The notes beneath the pieces were generated by a model. The model saw nothing but the letters and a program-made list of their open reading frames with translations. It was not told the DNA's origin and did no database searches. DNA of 64,000 bases, taken from NCBI RefSeq assembly GCF_022539505.1, contig NC_061513.1, positions 348,173,696 through 348,237,695 on the forward strand. Direction: 5' to 3'. Position 1 is the first letter of the stretch. Every line of letters starts with the position of its first letter. Shown here one piece after another: positions 1-10,707 of this stretch. Source of the stretch: Lolium rigidum. Its lineage: Eukaryota; Streptophyta; Magnoliopsida; Poales; Poaceae. The translations under genes were made by a program, and so were the position numbers.

Positions 1-1
1 C

Positions 2-175
2 TTGGCAAGAAGAATTGCCCATGCATCAGGCGTGTTTAGGGTTGCATCATGCGTGTCTGGCTCCGGCAAGAGTACTAGCTTCCGTAAGAAGACTTGCTCA
101 TGTACGGTGGAGCTACGCACTATCAGTAGTATCGCGTACGCCTATTTTACTTTTAGAGAAGCACAAGAAAATTAG
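2..175 (+). pseudogene. Open frame running in from the left edge, possible captured gene tail
   Basis: This frame is open from the window edge for 57 codons to a TAG at 173-175. It is more GC-rich than the DNA after it and contains the string SGSGKST, which looks like a nucleotide-binding P-loop but may be chance. Two related stretches near 1-32 and 77-108 read like an imperfect repeat. Because the region lies upstream of a Helitron 3' end and Helitrons often carry gene pieces, it could be a captured exon. I do not recognise the protein, and no splice sites or start are visible. Confidence that it codes is low. Confidence 0.15.
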
Positions 176-828
176 GTTTGAGTTGCTTCCTTAAAAAAAT
201 AGTTACTTTTTGGGTGATCATGTCGTGAAGGTGTGCCATTGTAATTAATTACACGTCTATGAAAGGAGAAAAGTAAAATTGATGGATTTATTTCGTTCTG
301 TATTTTGAAAGGCTGAACTTTCTGAACATGAAGTTCCTGAAGTTGGCTTTGTATTATCGATGAACCATATTTTTTTGTCTTTTTACTTCTAAATATAATT
401 GTTACTACATCATATGGTAAATATTACTCTTATCATATTATCAGATATTCTGGAACACTGGCTGATAACTTTGTTTGTTAGGACCTATACACATCAGCGC
501 ACTTTTATTGCTCCATTTAATTATTATTACCCTTTGGTCAATCTTATCATAGCATTGACCTATACACATCAGCGCATCGTACCTTCAGCTATACAAGCCT
601 GATTGTATATGTTGCATTGGTAATAACCATTCTTCAGCTTTGTCCTTATGGTGATGATCTTATTCAAGTTCATCACAGATTAAAAAATACTACCTCATGT
701 AAGACTATGAAAATTTTACACGCTTGGTGATATGGAAACATCATAGTCTTTGTTTATATCAAAGTAGTCGTGTTTTAATCCCGACTTTCCTATCCGAGCA
801 CGGCTTATTAATAATTTGGGTAAGTTTA
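176..828. other. AT-rich stretch without a gene
   Basis: No coding region or element end was recognised. A 20-bp direct repeat occurs at 482-501 and 557-576. The stretch is probably Helitron interior, inferred only from the Helitron terminus at 3769. Confidence 0.4.
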
Positions 829-2125
829 TATTTATTCCATGCCAGTGTATGATTCATTCTTATTAGATTATAGTATTTTGATTAAAAAAATATCATGCAA
901 GGTAATATATCTTGGAATTGTGTTGTATAGTAGTGCATGCCTGCATCATTTTCTCTACTGCTGATTTTTCTTTCAATTTTACTCTGTATGCTCACAAAAA
1001 ATTAAAATGCAAGCATCCATTGAACAACCATTTTGTATTGAAACCCCACAAGATCTACCTTTGTGTAAAACTCTAGAGATGACAGTGTGGAGCCTTAGTC
1101 CTTTCGAAGAGTAAAATAGGTATCTATGCTCAAAGGTAGGTATTTACATTTTCAGCCTAATCTTCACTTATTATGTATAAATATATATTATATATATATC
1201 GATTATTTATGCATGTGTTTAAACCTTTCTCTATAATTTACACTGAACTCGGAGCGTTTCTGCGAATCCAGAAAACTATGTCATACAATGTTGTCAACCA
1301 GGATCTAGGATATTATTTTCCTTTGTTACTAAGAATCCTTTCGACGATACTGAAATAAGAACATGTCCTATATATTTTGGTTATATATTATGCCAATTTC
1401 TTCCTACTCAATTGTTTACATAATGGTAAACACTAAAACATATCTTAAGTATACTTTAACAACTATATGGCCTATTATTGTATTCACCCTAACCTCATGA
1501 AAAATGTAATTTCAAAACTCCATATTACAATTTAAGCTTGTAACTTGAACGATTAAAAGTTGGTTACTGGCTGAGTTCTCTCTCCGGAAGTCCAAAAGAT
1601 AATCTGATATTTATTCCATGCCAGTCTGAGCTCAGTTCTGCTCTACAACATTTTTGACAAAGTTTATGTATGATTCATTCTTAATAGATTATAGTATTTA
1701 TTTTAAAATATATATCATTCAAGGTAATATATCTTGGAATTGTGTCGTACAGTAGTGTAATCGGGATGTGCGTGCATCATTTTCCCCGCTTCTGATTTTT
1801 CTTTCCATTTTACTCTGTATGCTCGCAAAAAATTAAAATGCAAGCTTCCATTGAACAACCATTTCGTATTGAAACCCCACAAGATCTACCTTTGTGCAAA
1901 ACTCTAGAGATGACAGTGTGGAGCCTTAGTCCTTCTAAGAGTAAAATTGGTATCTATTCTCAAAGGTAGCTATTTCCATTTTGAGCTTAATAATCACTTA
2001 TTATGTATAAATATATATCAATTATTTATGCATTTTTTAAAACCTTTCCCTATAATTTACACTAAACTCCGAACATTTCTGCGAAACCAGAAAACTGTGT
2101 CATACTATGTTGTCAACCAGGATCT
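829..2125 (+). repeat. Direct duplication of a roughly 480-520 bp segment
   Basis: The segment 829-1312 is repeated at 1608-2125 with the same order of blocks: a TATTTATTCCATGCCAG start, an inner block on Ile/Thr-less AT-rich DNA with CCCCACAAGATCTACC, and the end TTGTCAACCAGGATCTAG. The second copy carries a small extra piece near 1628-1668, and small differences are scattered throughout. About 295 bp separates the copies. Short ORFs in the two copies (1173-1358 and 1947-2162) are paralogous by-products and not convincing genes. Confidence 0.8.
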
Positions 2126-2254
2126 AGATATAATTGTATCTAGACATATTTTTAGTGTGTAGATACATCTGTATCTAAAAGAAGTAAACCAACTTTTTTG
2201 GAATGTAGGGAGTACATATATTATTTTTATAATTTCATTATCTTAGAAAATTGC

Positions 2255-2257
<3 letters not shown>

Positions 2258-2305
<48 letters not shown>
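2258..2305. repeat. (TA)n microsatellite
   Basis: Uninterrupted TA dinucleotides sit inside the left arm of the inverted duplication. The matching place in the right arm (near 3540-3550) has no such run, so the expansion postdates the duplication. Confidence 0.9.
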
Positions 2306-2309
<4 letters not shown>

Positions 2310-3184
2310 CAATATAAGAGATATAACTATGTGTATCATCAATTGTTTCACAACTTCGATCTCTAATATAGGCAAAAGGTACATGGATGCAAAAATATTA
2401 GCCATGTATGTGCTTTAAAAATACTTTGCTGTTAGATGTGTTTCTATTAATCTTTTAGGCGTAAAATAAGTAAAAATGCAGAGACCGTAAATTTTGAATG
2501 TGTGGTTAGAATAGTAGTACACATAATCACGGTTTGATTTTTATGTTTACACTAATTACCTGTTGTTTACAAATAAATATCTTCAATCATATACTCTCTA
2601 TATGCTAAAATATAGTGCCTAATTTTTTTTCAAACTCAAACCGAGTAAATTTTGGCAAAGATAGAGTATTATCATACTAATACTATTTTCAGTGAAATTA
2701 AGGAACAAAAATTGTTTGGTGCAAACACAAATGATATCATCGCCATTTTCAAACACATAAACTGTATACAAATATAAGATAAGTTAAGATAGAGAACTAA
2801 CACATGTAACATGATTTAGAAGAAACCTTCAAATTCCTATAATAAGTTAAATGCTTACAACATTATTTGGGCATGCTAATGAAAACATTACTAAAATTTA
2901 ATAGCCACTGTACTCTATTCATGCTTTATCTTATTCAATGCACATGTTTTTTTAATGACTTAACTTGACAAAATATTGTATTGATACTAATAATATTATA
3001 ATCATATGAAAAATATAAATTGCAGAGTCCATTTAGTATGCAGATGCTATAGATTTTTCTGAGTATCTTTTAACTTAGTATTCTAAAGAAATTCTAGAAT
3101 AAAGTTGTAAACCTTGATTTTGGGTACTACTATTCTAACGACATATTCAAAATTTATGGTCACTGCATTTTACTTATAGTACGC

Positions 3185-3377
3185 ACTGTTCAAAAAATCG
3201 TCCGATTCAACGATTAATCGCCCGATTAATCCCTATTCAGTGGTCACCGATTAGCCGATAAACTCATTTATCACCCGATTAACTCATTTATCGCCCGATT
3301 AATCGGCGGATTTGCCTATTAAGCGCTAATTGTCAGCTGACCGAGTTGACCCCTATAAGCGATTTCCTCAACATTGG
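3185..3377. mobile_element. 193-bp insert flanked by GTACGC, unclassified
   Basis: Comparison of the two arms of the inverted duplication shows that this piece is extra in the right arm. It is bounded on both sides by GTACGC (3179-3184 and 3378-3383), a possible 6-bp target duplication. Its interior repeats CGATTAATCG and GCCCGATTAA several times. No coding capacity is seen. A small DNA transposon is likely, but I cannot name the superfamily. Confidence 0.45.
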
Positions 3378-3594
3378 GTACGCCTAAAAGATTAATAGAA
3401 ACACATCTAATAACAATGCATTTTTAAAGCACATACATGGATAATATTTTTGTGGCCATGTACCTTTCGCCTATATTAGTGATCAAAGTTTGTGAAACAA
3501 ATGATGATACGCATACTTATATATCTTACATTGTTGAATATTTATGTATACAACAATTTTCTAAGATAATGAAATAATACAAATAATATATGTA

Positions 3595-3723
3595 CTCCCT
3601 CCATTCCTAAAAAAAGTTGCTCTACTATTTTTATATACAAATGTATCTACAAACTAAAAATATGTTTAGATACAATTATATCTAGACAAATTTGAGGAGC
3701 TTTGTTGTTTTGGACGGAGGGAG
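3595..3723. mobile_element. Stowaway-type MITE, 129 bp
   Basis: Terminal inverted repeats CTCCCTCC at 3595 and GGAGGGAG ending at 3723 are flanked by TA on both sides (3593-3594 and 3724-3725). This is the layout of Tc1/Mariner-derived Stowaway elements of grasses. The interior contains the paired ATACAAATGTATCTA and TAGATACAATTATATC segments usual for these MITEs. Confidence 0.8.
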
Positions 3724-3737
3724 TATTAAAGATGGTT

Positions 3738-3769
3738 GCCCGCGCATGTGCGCGGGCCACTGTTCTAGT
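3738..3769 (+). mobile_element. Helitron 3' terminus
   Basis: A perfect 9-bp stem GCCCGCGCA/TGCGCGGGC with a 2-base loop (3738-3757) is followed after seven bases by CTAGT (3765-3769) and then T (3770). A GC-rich hairpin about 10 bp before a terminal CTRR(T) is the defining 3' end of Helitrons, which insert next to T. Immediately to the right, retrotransposon gag sequence begins without a break in homology, so the Helitron probably inserted into that element. The 5' TC end was not found and may lie left of the window. Confidence 0.75.
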
Positions 3770-4483
3770 TTTTCTTAAAAACACAACTTGTTGCAGATGG
3801 TACCTTAGATGCTCCATTATCTAAATTTCCCATAGTGGTACTAAGGGTTTTATCAATTTTAAGCTCATAATGATTCTTTGGCTTTGGCGTCTTAGGGACA
3901 TACATGAATTTTTGCTCCTTACCCACATAAGCTTTCTCCTTAAACTTAGAGAAGAAAAAGTTGAACCCAAGGTTCCCATAGCTTCTTCAAGTTCACCAAT
4001 CCTATGGGTTTGATTATCATGGATAGCACAAGTTTCTAAGACAACAATTCTTTCATTAATTCCTCCTAGGGATTTATCAAGTTTATCAGTATTATCAAGT
4101 AATATTTCCAATTTAGTCTCAACACTTGGAAGATTTTTCTCTATGGCCTCCAACTTATTCATGACATCCTCAAGAGAGATTTCAATTTTAGCTTCATTAA
4201 CAGGTGGTATTCCAACTAGACTCTCAATGATGCAACTAGCTTCTAAAGCAGGAGTACCTAGGAAATTACCCCCCGTAAGAGTATCAAGAACATACCTATT
4301 CCAGCTAGAGATACCAACATAAAAATTCCTAAGGAGGATAATAGTGGAGTGTTTCTTAGTGCACCTATGATGAGCATCACTAATTCTATACCAAGCATCT
4401 TTAAAACTTTCTCCCCCTTGTTGCTTAAACGAACGAACTTCAACTTCGGGATTACTCATTTTAGCAATAGTAAAAATAAACAA
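3770..4483 (-). pseudogene. gag protein relic of gypsy family A
   Basis: The 220-codon frame opens upstream of MSNPEVEVRSFKQQGGESFK. From residue about 17 to 85 it has the look of a plant Ty3/gypsy gag (Retrotrans_gag-like), with SFKDAWYRISDAHHRC and LLRNFYVGISSWNRYVLDTL. A helical stretch around residues 95-165 is probably coiled coil. Gag would form the virus-like particle in the cytoplasm. A one-base loss near 3950 shifts the frame; the next frame continues with KEKAYVGKEQKFMYVPKTP and runs on to TTMGNLDNGASKVPSAT before the Helitron edge. The likely start is the ATG at 4459, nine codons inside the open frame. Protease and pol are absent. The protein is not functional as it stands. Confidence 0.75.
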
Positions 4484-4636
4484 AGCAAAACCAAATTAAA
4501 TAAAGTAAAACAAGTAACTAATTTTTTTGTGTTTTTTATATAAAGAAAGCAAACAAGACAGAAAATAAAATAAAGCAAGACAATAAACAAAGTAAAGAGA
4601 TTGGGTGTGAGAGACTCCCCTTGCAGCGTGTCTTGA

Positions 4637-4656
4637 TCTCCCGGGCAACGGCGCCA
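4637..4656 (-). promoter_or_regulatory. Primer-binding site of family A
   Basis: On the minus strand this reads TGGCGCCGTTGCCCGGGAGA, 13 bp inside the LTR end. It is the type I associate with tRNA-Asp priming in Athila-group gypsy elements; the tRNA match is from memory. A weaker copy of the same motif sits inside the LTR near 4708-4722. Confidence 0.65.
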
Positions 4657-4669
4657 GAAAAGTAGCTGC

Positions 4670-6322
4670 TGACGTGTAGGGAGTTAGAAATCCCTGGGGT
4701 GTACCAGCGCCAGAAAAGTAGCTTCTTGTAACGGTAAAGCACACGTCCGTTGGGAACCCCAAGAGGAAGGTATGATGAGCACAGCAGCGAGTTTTCCCTC
4801 AGTAAGAAACCAAGGTTATCGAACCAGTAGGAGATGAAGGCCACGTGAAGGTTGTTGGTGAAGGAGTGTAGTGCGGCGCAACACCAGTGATTTCGGCGCC
4901 AACGTGGAACCTGCACAACACAATCAAACTACTTTGCCCCAACTTAACAGTGAGGTTGTCAATCTCACCGGCTTGCTGAAAACAAAGGGTTAAACATATG
5001 GTGTGGAGAATTATGTTTGCTTGCAGAAAACAAAAGAGAACAATGATTGCAGTAGGTTGTATTTCAGATGTAAAAGAATGGACCGGGGTCCACAGTTCAC
5101 TAGTGGTGTCTCTCCAATAAGATAAATAGCATGTTGGGTGAACAAATTACAGTTGGGCAATTGACAAATAGAGAGGGCATAACAATGCACATACATATCA
5201 TGATGACTACTATGAGATTTACTTAGGGAATTACGAGAAATAACATAGACCGCCATCTAGCATGCATCTATGCCTAAAAAGTCCACCTTCAGGTTAGCAT
5301 CCGCACCCCTTCCAGTATTAAGTTGCAAACAACAGACAATTGCATTAAGTAATGTGTGTAATGTAAACAATACAAATATCCTTAAACAAAGCATTGATGT
5401 TTTATCCCTAGTGGCAACAGCACATCCACAACCTTAGGGGTTGCTGTCACTCCCCCAGATTCAATGGAGACATGAACCCACTATCTAGCATAAATACTCC
5501 CTCTTGGAGTCACAAGTGTCAACTTCGCCAGAGCCTCTACTAGCAACGGAGAGCATGCAAGATCATAAATAACACATATATGATAGATCAATAATCAACT
5601 TGACATAGTGTTCCATATTCATCGGATCCCAACAAACACAACATGTAGCATTACAAATAGATGATCTTGATCATGATAGGCAGCTCACAAGATCTAAACA
5701 TGATAGCACAAGAGGAGAAGACAACCATCTAGCTACTGCTATGGACCCATAGTCCAAGGATGAACTACTCACGCATCAGTCCGGTGGCGGGCATGGTGAT
5801 GTAGAGCCCTCCGGTGATGATTCCCCTCTCCGGCAGGGTGCCGGAGGCGATTTTCTGAACCCCACGAGGTAGGGTTGACGCGGCGGCGTCTCTGGAACTA
5901 TCCTCGTATCGTGGCTCTCGGTCCTAGGGTTTTCGCGACGGAAGGAATAAATAGGCGAAGGGGCAGAGTCGGGGGACGCTCGAGGGGCCCACCCCATATG
6001 GCGGCGCAGCCAGGGGTGGGGCCGCGCCCCCCTATGGTGTGGCCGCCTCGTGGGTCCTCTTCGTCTCTCCTTCGGACTTCTGGAACCTTCCGTGGAAAAA
6101 AAAGCCGTGGGCTTTTGTTTCGTCCAATTCCGAGAATATCCGTAAACTAACTTTTCTGAAATCAAAAACAGCGAGAAAACGAGAACTGGCACTGCGGCAT
6201 CTTATTAATAGGTTAGTCCCGGAAAATGCATAAAAATGATATAAAGTGTGAATAAAACATGTAGGTATTGTCATAAAACAAGCATGGAACATAAGAAATT
6301 ATATATACGTTGGAGACGTATC
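4670..6322 (-). repeat. LTR of family A, about 1.65 kb
   Basis: On the minus strand the LTR opens GATACGTCTCCAACGTAT (6322) and closes ACACGTCA (4670). A TATA-like TATTTATTCC on the minus strand (5944-5953) lies in the usual place upstream of the GC-rich R/U5 part. Small ORFs on both strands here are by-products of GC-rich LTR sequence. The split copy at 47987-56286 aligns over most of its length. Confidence 0.75.
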
Positions 6323-6775
6323 TGGCTCCAACGGCCTGCCTTGTTCATCAACAACATCGATGGTGAATGTTTCTCCAGGTTTCATCGTTTGGGTTTTGCC
6401 ACGCGGCTTTGTACTCGATTTTCTCGACGACCCAGAGGGCTAAAAAAATAAAGAGGTCGTGTTAATACATATTTATTCAAATCAGTAAATATGTATCACC
6501 AGAGGCTCAATGTATATATATACCTCGCCGGAGGTGGGTGCTTGCAATTCGAGATCGTCTTTTGTCATTTGACCTCCGACAAACGTTTCAACAATGTCCA
6601 TGCCTTCTTCATCACCTTGACCTTCACCTTCACCGTCAAGGTTTTGATAAGAAGAAACATCGTCTTCTTCATCTTCTTCCGGCACATAAGGAATATCACT
6701 GTTTATGATGGCATTTATATGTGCTTCAGCTTCCGGATCATAGTTTTCCAAAATCGGATCTCTATCGTCCGCCAT
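6323..6775 (-). pseudogene. CACTA second ORF (TnpA-like), two exons, truncated
   Basis: The first exon starts MADDRDPILENYDPEAEAH at 6775 and is rich in Asp and Glu (VPEEDEEDD, GEGEGQGDEEG). It can run to a GT donor near 6527, after QAPTSGE. A polypyrimidine tract with TTTTTTAG at 6440-6447 on the minus strand can serve as acceptor for a second exon that reads PSGSSRKSSTKPRGKTQTMKP and stops at the family A insertion. The second CACTA protein generally binds the subterminal repeats; that role is family knowledge. The exon structure is my reading and not proven. Confidence 0.5.
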
Positions 6776-6808
6776 ATGTCACTCCTGAAAACATGTAGTT
6801 AAAACTAA

Positions 6809-9800
6809 TTAAGTAAAGGAACTACTCCTAATTAAGTAAACATGTATATATATATATATATATTCACTTTGAAGGGCACCAAACTTATTATATATATATT
6901 CACCAAACTTATTATAATCTTCTGACATGTCTGTCTTGTCCTCCACTCCCACGATGTTTCTTTTCCTTGAAAGAACTATGTGGCGCTTTGGATCATCGCA
7001 TGATGTACTCGTTTTCTTATCTTTCTTTTTCCTCGGTTTGCTACTCATGTCCTTCACATAGAAAACCTGAGCGACATCTTTGGCTAGGACGAATGGTTCG
7101 TCAAGGTAACCAAGATTGTTGAAATCCACAATTGTAATTCCGTATTGCTCGTCCACCTTTACCCCACCTTCTGTTAGCTTGAACCATTTGCACCGGAACA
7201 AAGGGACCTTAAAGGAGGGTCCATAGTCAAGTGCCCATATCTCCTCTATGTAACCATAATATGTGACCTTTTGCCCATTCTCGGTTGCTGCATCAAAGCG
7301 GACACCAATGTTTTGGTTGGTGCTCTTTTTATCTTGGGCGATCGTGTAAAATGTTTCCCATTTATCTCGTACCCTTGGAAAGTCGATATAGTCGAAGATG
7401 GTGAGTTGGCCAACATGTACAGCTGATCTTCAACATCATTGTCACTCATTAAATGTTTTCGCAACCAACCGCCGAAAGTCTTCATTTGGGCCTATATAAT
7501 CCAGGATTCGGGCTTCCCCGGGTTGTTCGAGCGTAAAATATTCTTGTGTTCCTCGAAGTACGGAGCCACCAAGCTGGAATTTTGTTGAACTGTGTGGTGT
7601 GCTTCAGTCATAGAATGACCGTCCATACATATCGTTGATTTCCTCCAGATCGTCCCTTTTCCACTTAGTCTCCCCTCGTGCCGCGATTGAGGAAGACCAA
7701 TCGGCTTAAGGTCAGGAACATAGTCAACACAAAACTCAATTACCTCCTCATTTCCATAGCCCTTGGCGATACTTCCTTCTAGCCTAGCAAGGTTACGAAC
7801 ATATTTCGTTAATACTCCCATGAACCTCTCAAAGGGAAACATATTGTGTAGAAATACAGGACCGAGAATGGAAATCTCTTCAACTAGATGAACCAAGAGG
7901 TGCGTCATAATATTGAAGAAGGATGGTGGGAACACCAACTCGAAACTGACAAGACATTGGACCTAATCGTTCTGTAACCGTGGTAGATCTTCTGGATTGA
8001 TTACCATCTGAGAGATTGCTTTGAGGAATGCACATAGCTTCACAATGGCTACTCGAACATTTTCCGGTAGGACCTCCCCCAAAGCAATCGGAAGCAATTT
8101 CATCATAATCACGTGGCAGTCGTGAGACTTCAGTTTTTGGAACTTTTTCTCCGCCATATTTATTATTCCCTTTATATTCGACGAGAAGCCAGACAGGACC
8201 TTCATACTGCTCAGGCATTCCGGATGCCGGTGTTCTGGGTCTTTCAAACATTGTTGGTCCTTCCGTGCTTCCTTTGTATCATTTGTCTTCCCATACACGC
8301 CAAAGAAGCTTAGCAGGTTCACACAAATATTCTTCGTAACATGCATCACGTCGATTGCAGAGCGGACATCTAGGACTTCCCAATATTCTAGCTCCCAAAA
8401 TATAGATTTCTTCTTCCTCATGGGTGCGTGCCCGTCAACTCCCTGCGGAACTGATTGTCCGACAGGACCCTTTCCAAAGATGACTTTCAAATCCTTGACC
8501 ATATCAAATACATCAGCACCAGTACGTTCCGTAGGCTTCGGCCGGTGATCTGCCTTGCCGTTGAAATGCTTGCATTTCTTTCTTAATTTATGATGTCGGG
8601 CAAGAAATCGACGATGCCCCAGGTACACATTCTTCTTACAATTATCCAAATATATACTTTCAGTCTCATGTAAGCAGCGCATGCATGCCTTGTATCCCTT
8701 ATTTGTCTGTCCCGAAAGGTTACTAAGAGCAGGCTAAGCATTGATGGTTACGAAAAGCAACGCTCATAGATCAAATTCCTCTTCTTTGTGCTCATCCCAC
8801 ACACGTACACCAGGTCTGCCCCACAACTGTAAAAGTTCATTAACTAATGGCCTTAGGTACACATCGATGTCGTTGCCGGGTTGCTTCGGACCTTGGATGA
8901 GCACTGGCATCATAACTAACTTCCGCTTCATGCACAACAAGGGAGGAAGGTTGTAGATGCATAGAGTCACGGACCAGGTGCTATGGCTGGAGCTTTGCTC
9001 GCCAAAAGGATTCATGCCATCTGTACTTAGACCAAATCTTAAGTTCCTTGCGTCACCTGCAAAATCTTTGAACTCTCTGTCGATCTTTCTCCACTGCGTT
9101 CCATCAGCGGGGTGTCTCAACTCCCCGTCGGACTTACGGTCCTCTTTGTGCCATCGTAACAACTTGGCATGCTCTTTGTTCTTCAACAGACGTTTCAACC
9201 ATGGTATTATAAGAGCATACCACATCACCTTGGCGGGAACCCTCTTCCTGGGTTTCTCGCCCTCAACATCGTCACCAGGGTCATCTCCTCTGATCTTATA
9301 ACGCAATGTAATGCATATTGGGCATTCATTCAAATTCTCGTATTCACCGCGGTGGAGGATGCAGTCGTTAATGCATGCATGTATCTTCTGAACCTCTAAA
9401 CCTAGAGGGCAGAAAACCTTCGTTACTTCGTACGTACTGGCAGACAACTCGTTATTCTTTGAAAACATATTCTTCATCATTTTCAGCAAATTTTCAAATC
9501 CTGAGTCAGATAGACCTTCCTGTGCCTTTCATTTCAGCAAATCCAGTGTGCAGCCCAACTTTTTTAGACCATTATCGCATCCTGGGTACAACGACTTTTT
9601 GTGATCCTCTAACATGCGATCCAAATTCTCCCTCTCCTTTTCAGTTTTGCAGCCTCTTCGTGCATCAACAATGGTCCGACCAAGATCATCAACGGGCTCA
9701 TCACGTGCCTCTTCTTCACCTTCCCCTTCTGCTTCCCCTCCTTCAGCATCCTCCATGAAAGTATCATCGAAATGATCAGGATAGTTGTCATCATCCCCTT

Positions 9801-10052
9801 CTTCATTTTCTTCCATTCTAACCCCTCTTTCTCCATGCTTGGTCCAACAATTATAGCTTGGCATGAAACCGTGCCGAAGCAGGTGCACGTGAAAGACTCT
9901 TAAGGAAGAGTAACCCTTCTGATTCTTACAGACAGCACATGGACATATAACAAAAACCCCTGCTTGTTCGCATTAGCCACAACGAGGAAATCATTCAAAC
10001 CCGTAATGAACTTGCCACAGAGTAGGTTAGCGTACATCCATTGCCGATTCAT
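6809..10052 (-). pseudogene. CACTA transposase (TnpD/Tnp2 type) relic
   Basis: Reading leftwards from an ATG at 10052 the frame gives MNRQWMYANLLCGKF, then a frameshift near 9910, then CWTKHGERGVRMEE and an acidic stretch. From 9489 it shows the Transposase_21/tnp2 core (LGLEVQKIHACINDC, LSTDGMNPFGEQSSSHSTW, IYNLPPLLCMKRK). At 8682-7963 come CLHETESIYLDNCKKN and the segment before DUF4218, then VFPPSFFNIMTHLLVHLVEEI (DUF4218-like) at 7938 and FRCKWFKLTEGGVKVDEQYG (DUF4216-like) at 7201. The reading is broken by in-frame stops at 9529-9531, 8764-8766, 8734-8736, 7963-7965 and 7492-7494, by frameshifts near 7340 and 9910, and probably by an internal loss near 8250. It would have cut and moved the element in the nucleus. 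It is dead now. Confidence 0.85.
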
Positions 10053-10401
10053 CTGCATTATTATTATATAAAGTATATAATTAACCATCATGCATTTGTT
10101 AAACTAACTAGCTAGAAATAATAGAAATTAAACTATGAACTACACACATGCATACTTTATCAATGACACATGAGAGATTCAAGTTGCTAACCGCGGTCGG
10201 GGAGGAAAAATAAATGAGAAAGCTTAAGTGTGGCTCGGACACTGCATATCATGTTTGTTTTATGTGAACACAAGTGGCATCATGCTCTCGGGCATTTCGC
10301 GAACACCTCTTGTGCATAAGAGGATCAAAGTCAAACCCACCATCCCTTGTGAATAGAAGTGGAACACCAAGTTGCTCACACACACGCCAAGTGTGCTGCA
10401 A

Positions 10402-10413
10402 CAGTATTTATAG
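10402..10413 (-). promoter_or_regulatory. TATA-like box of the CACTA element
   Basis: On the minus strand CTATAAATACTG lies about 200 bp inside the 5' terminus and 350 bp upstream of the transposase ATG, a plausible promoter position. It is supported only by motif and place. Confidence 0.45.
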
Positions 10414-10429
10414 TGGTGGGCATTTAGTC

Positions 10430-10609
10430 GCGGTTAGCCTGGCCAACCGCGACTAAAGGTCCGCCGTACACCAGCTGTCGACCGAGGCCGCTGGGCCCAG
10501 AGCTTCAGTCGCGTTTCCCCTGCAGAACCGGGACTAAAGACCCCATTAGTCATGGTTCAAAATGTTTGGAGACTAATGGGTGGTATGAAAGCCCTCTTTT
10601 CTACTAGTG
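10430..10609 (-). repeat. CACTA 5' terminal and subterminal repeats
   Basis: The terminal CACTAGTAGAAAA (minus strand, from 10609) is followed by subterminal motifs of the TTTAGTCGCGGTT and TTTAGTCCCGGTT kind in both orientations. Such arrays bind the element's second protein in related systems. Confidence 0.7.
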
Positions 10610-10707
10610 TGCTTATTATTTTTGGAGTGGGTACCGAAGGTGGAGTATAGTGTAAAATATTGTATCGGCGGTGGAGCACTCGATGTACAAGATTCTGTAG
10701 ACCATTA

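Larger units (their letters stand above)
2124..3684. repeat. Long inverted duplication with about 600 bp spacer
   Basis: The left arm 2124-2520 is found again, reverse-complemented, in 3124-3684. Matching blocks include the CTAGATATAATTGTATCT ends, the block around 2340-2470 and the inner ends at 2514-2520 and 3124-3130. The right arm is longer because it holds a 193-bp insert at 3185-3377. The outer part of each arm resembles a Stowaway MITE, which is complete only on the right. Confidence 0.8.
3770..6322 (-). mobile_element. Ty3/gypsy family A element, 5' part, cut by Helitron
   Basis: Read on the minus strand, this holds a complete 5' LTR (4670-6322), a primer-binding site and gag, ending abruptly at the Helitron boundary. 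It interrupts the CACTA transposon to its right. The same LTR family reappears at 47987. The terminal base of the LTR is altered (AGATAC in place of TGATAC), so the exact edge is 6322 or 6323. The 3' half of the element is not in this window. Confidence 0.75.
6323..10609 (-). mobile_element. CACTA (En/Spm) transposon, 3' end missing
   Basis: The 5' terminal repeat is at the right edge: the minus strand begins CACTAGTAGAAAAGAGGG at 10609. Subterminal repeats follow, with several copies of CGCGACTAAA and CGGGACTAAAG on either strand between 10430 and 10560. Transposase and second-ORF relics follow on the minus strand. The element is cut at 6322/6323 by family A, inside the second ORF, and its other end is not in the window. 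Confidence 0.8.
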
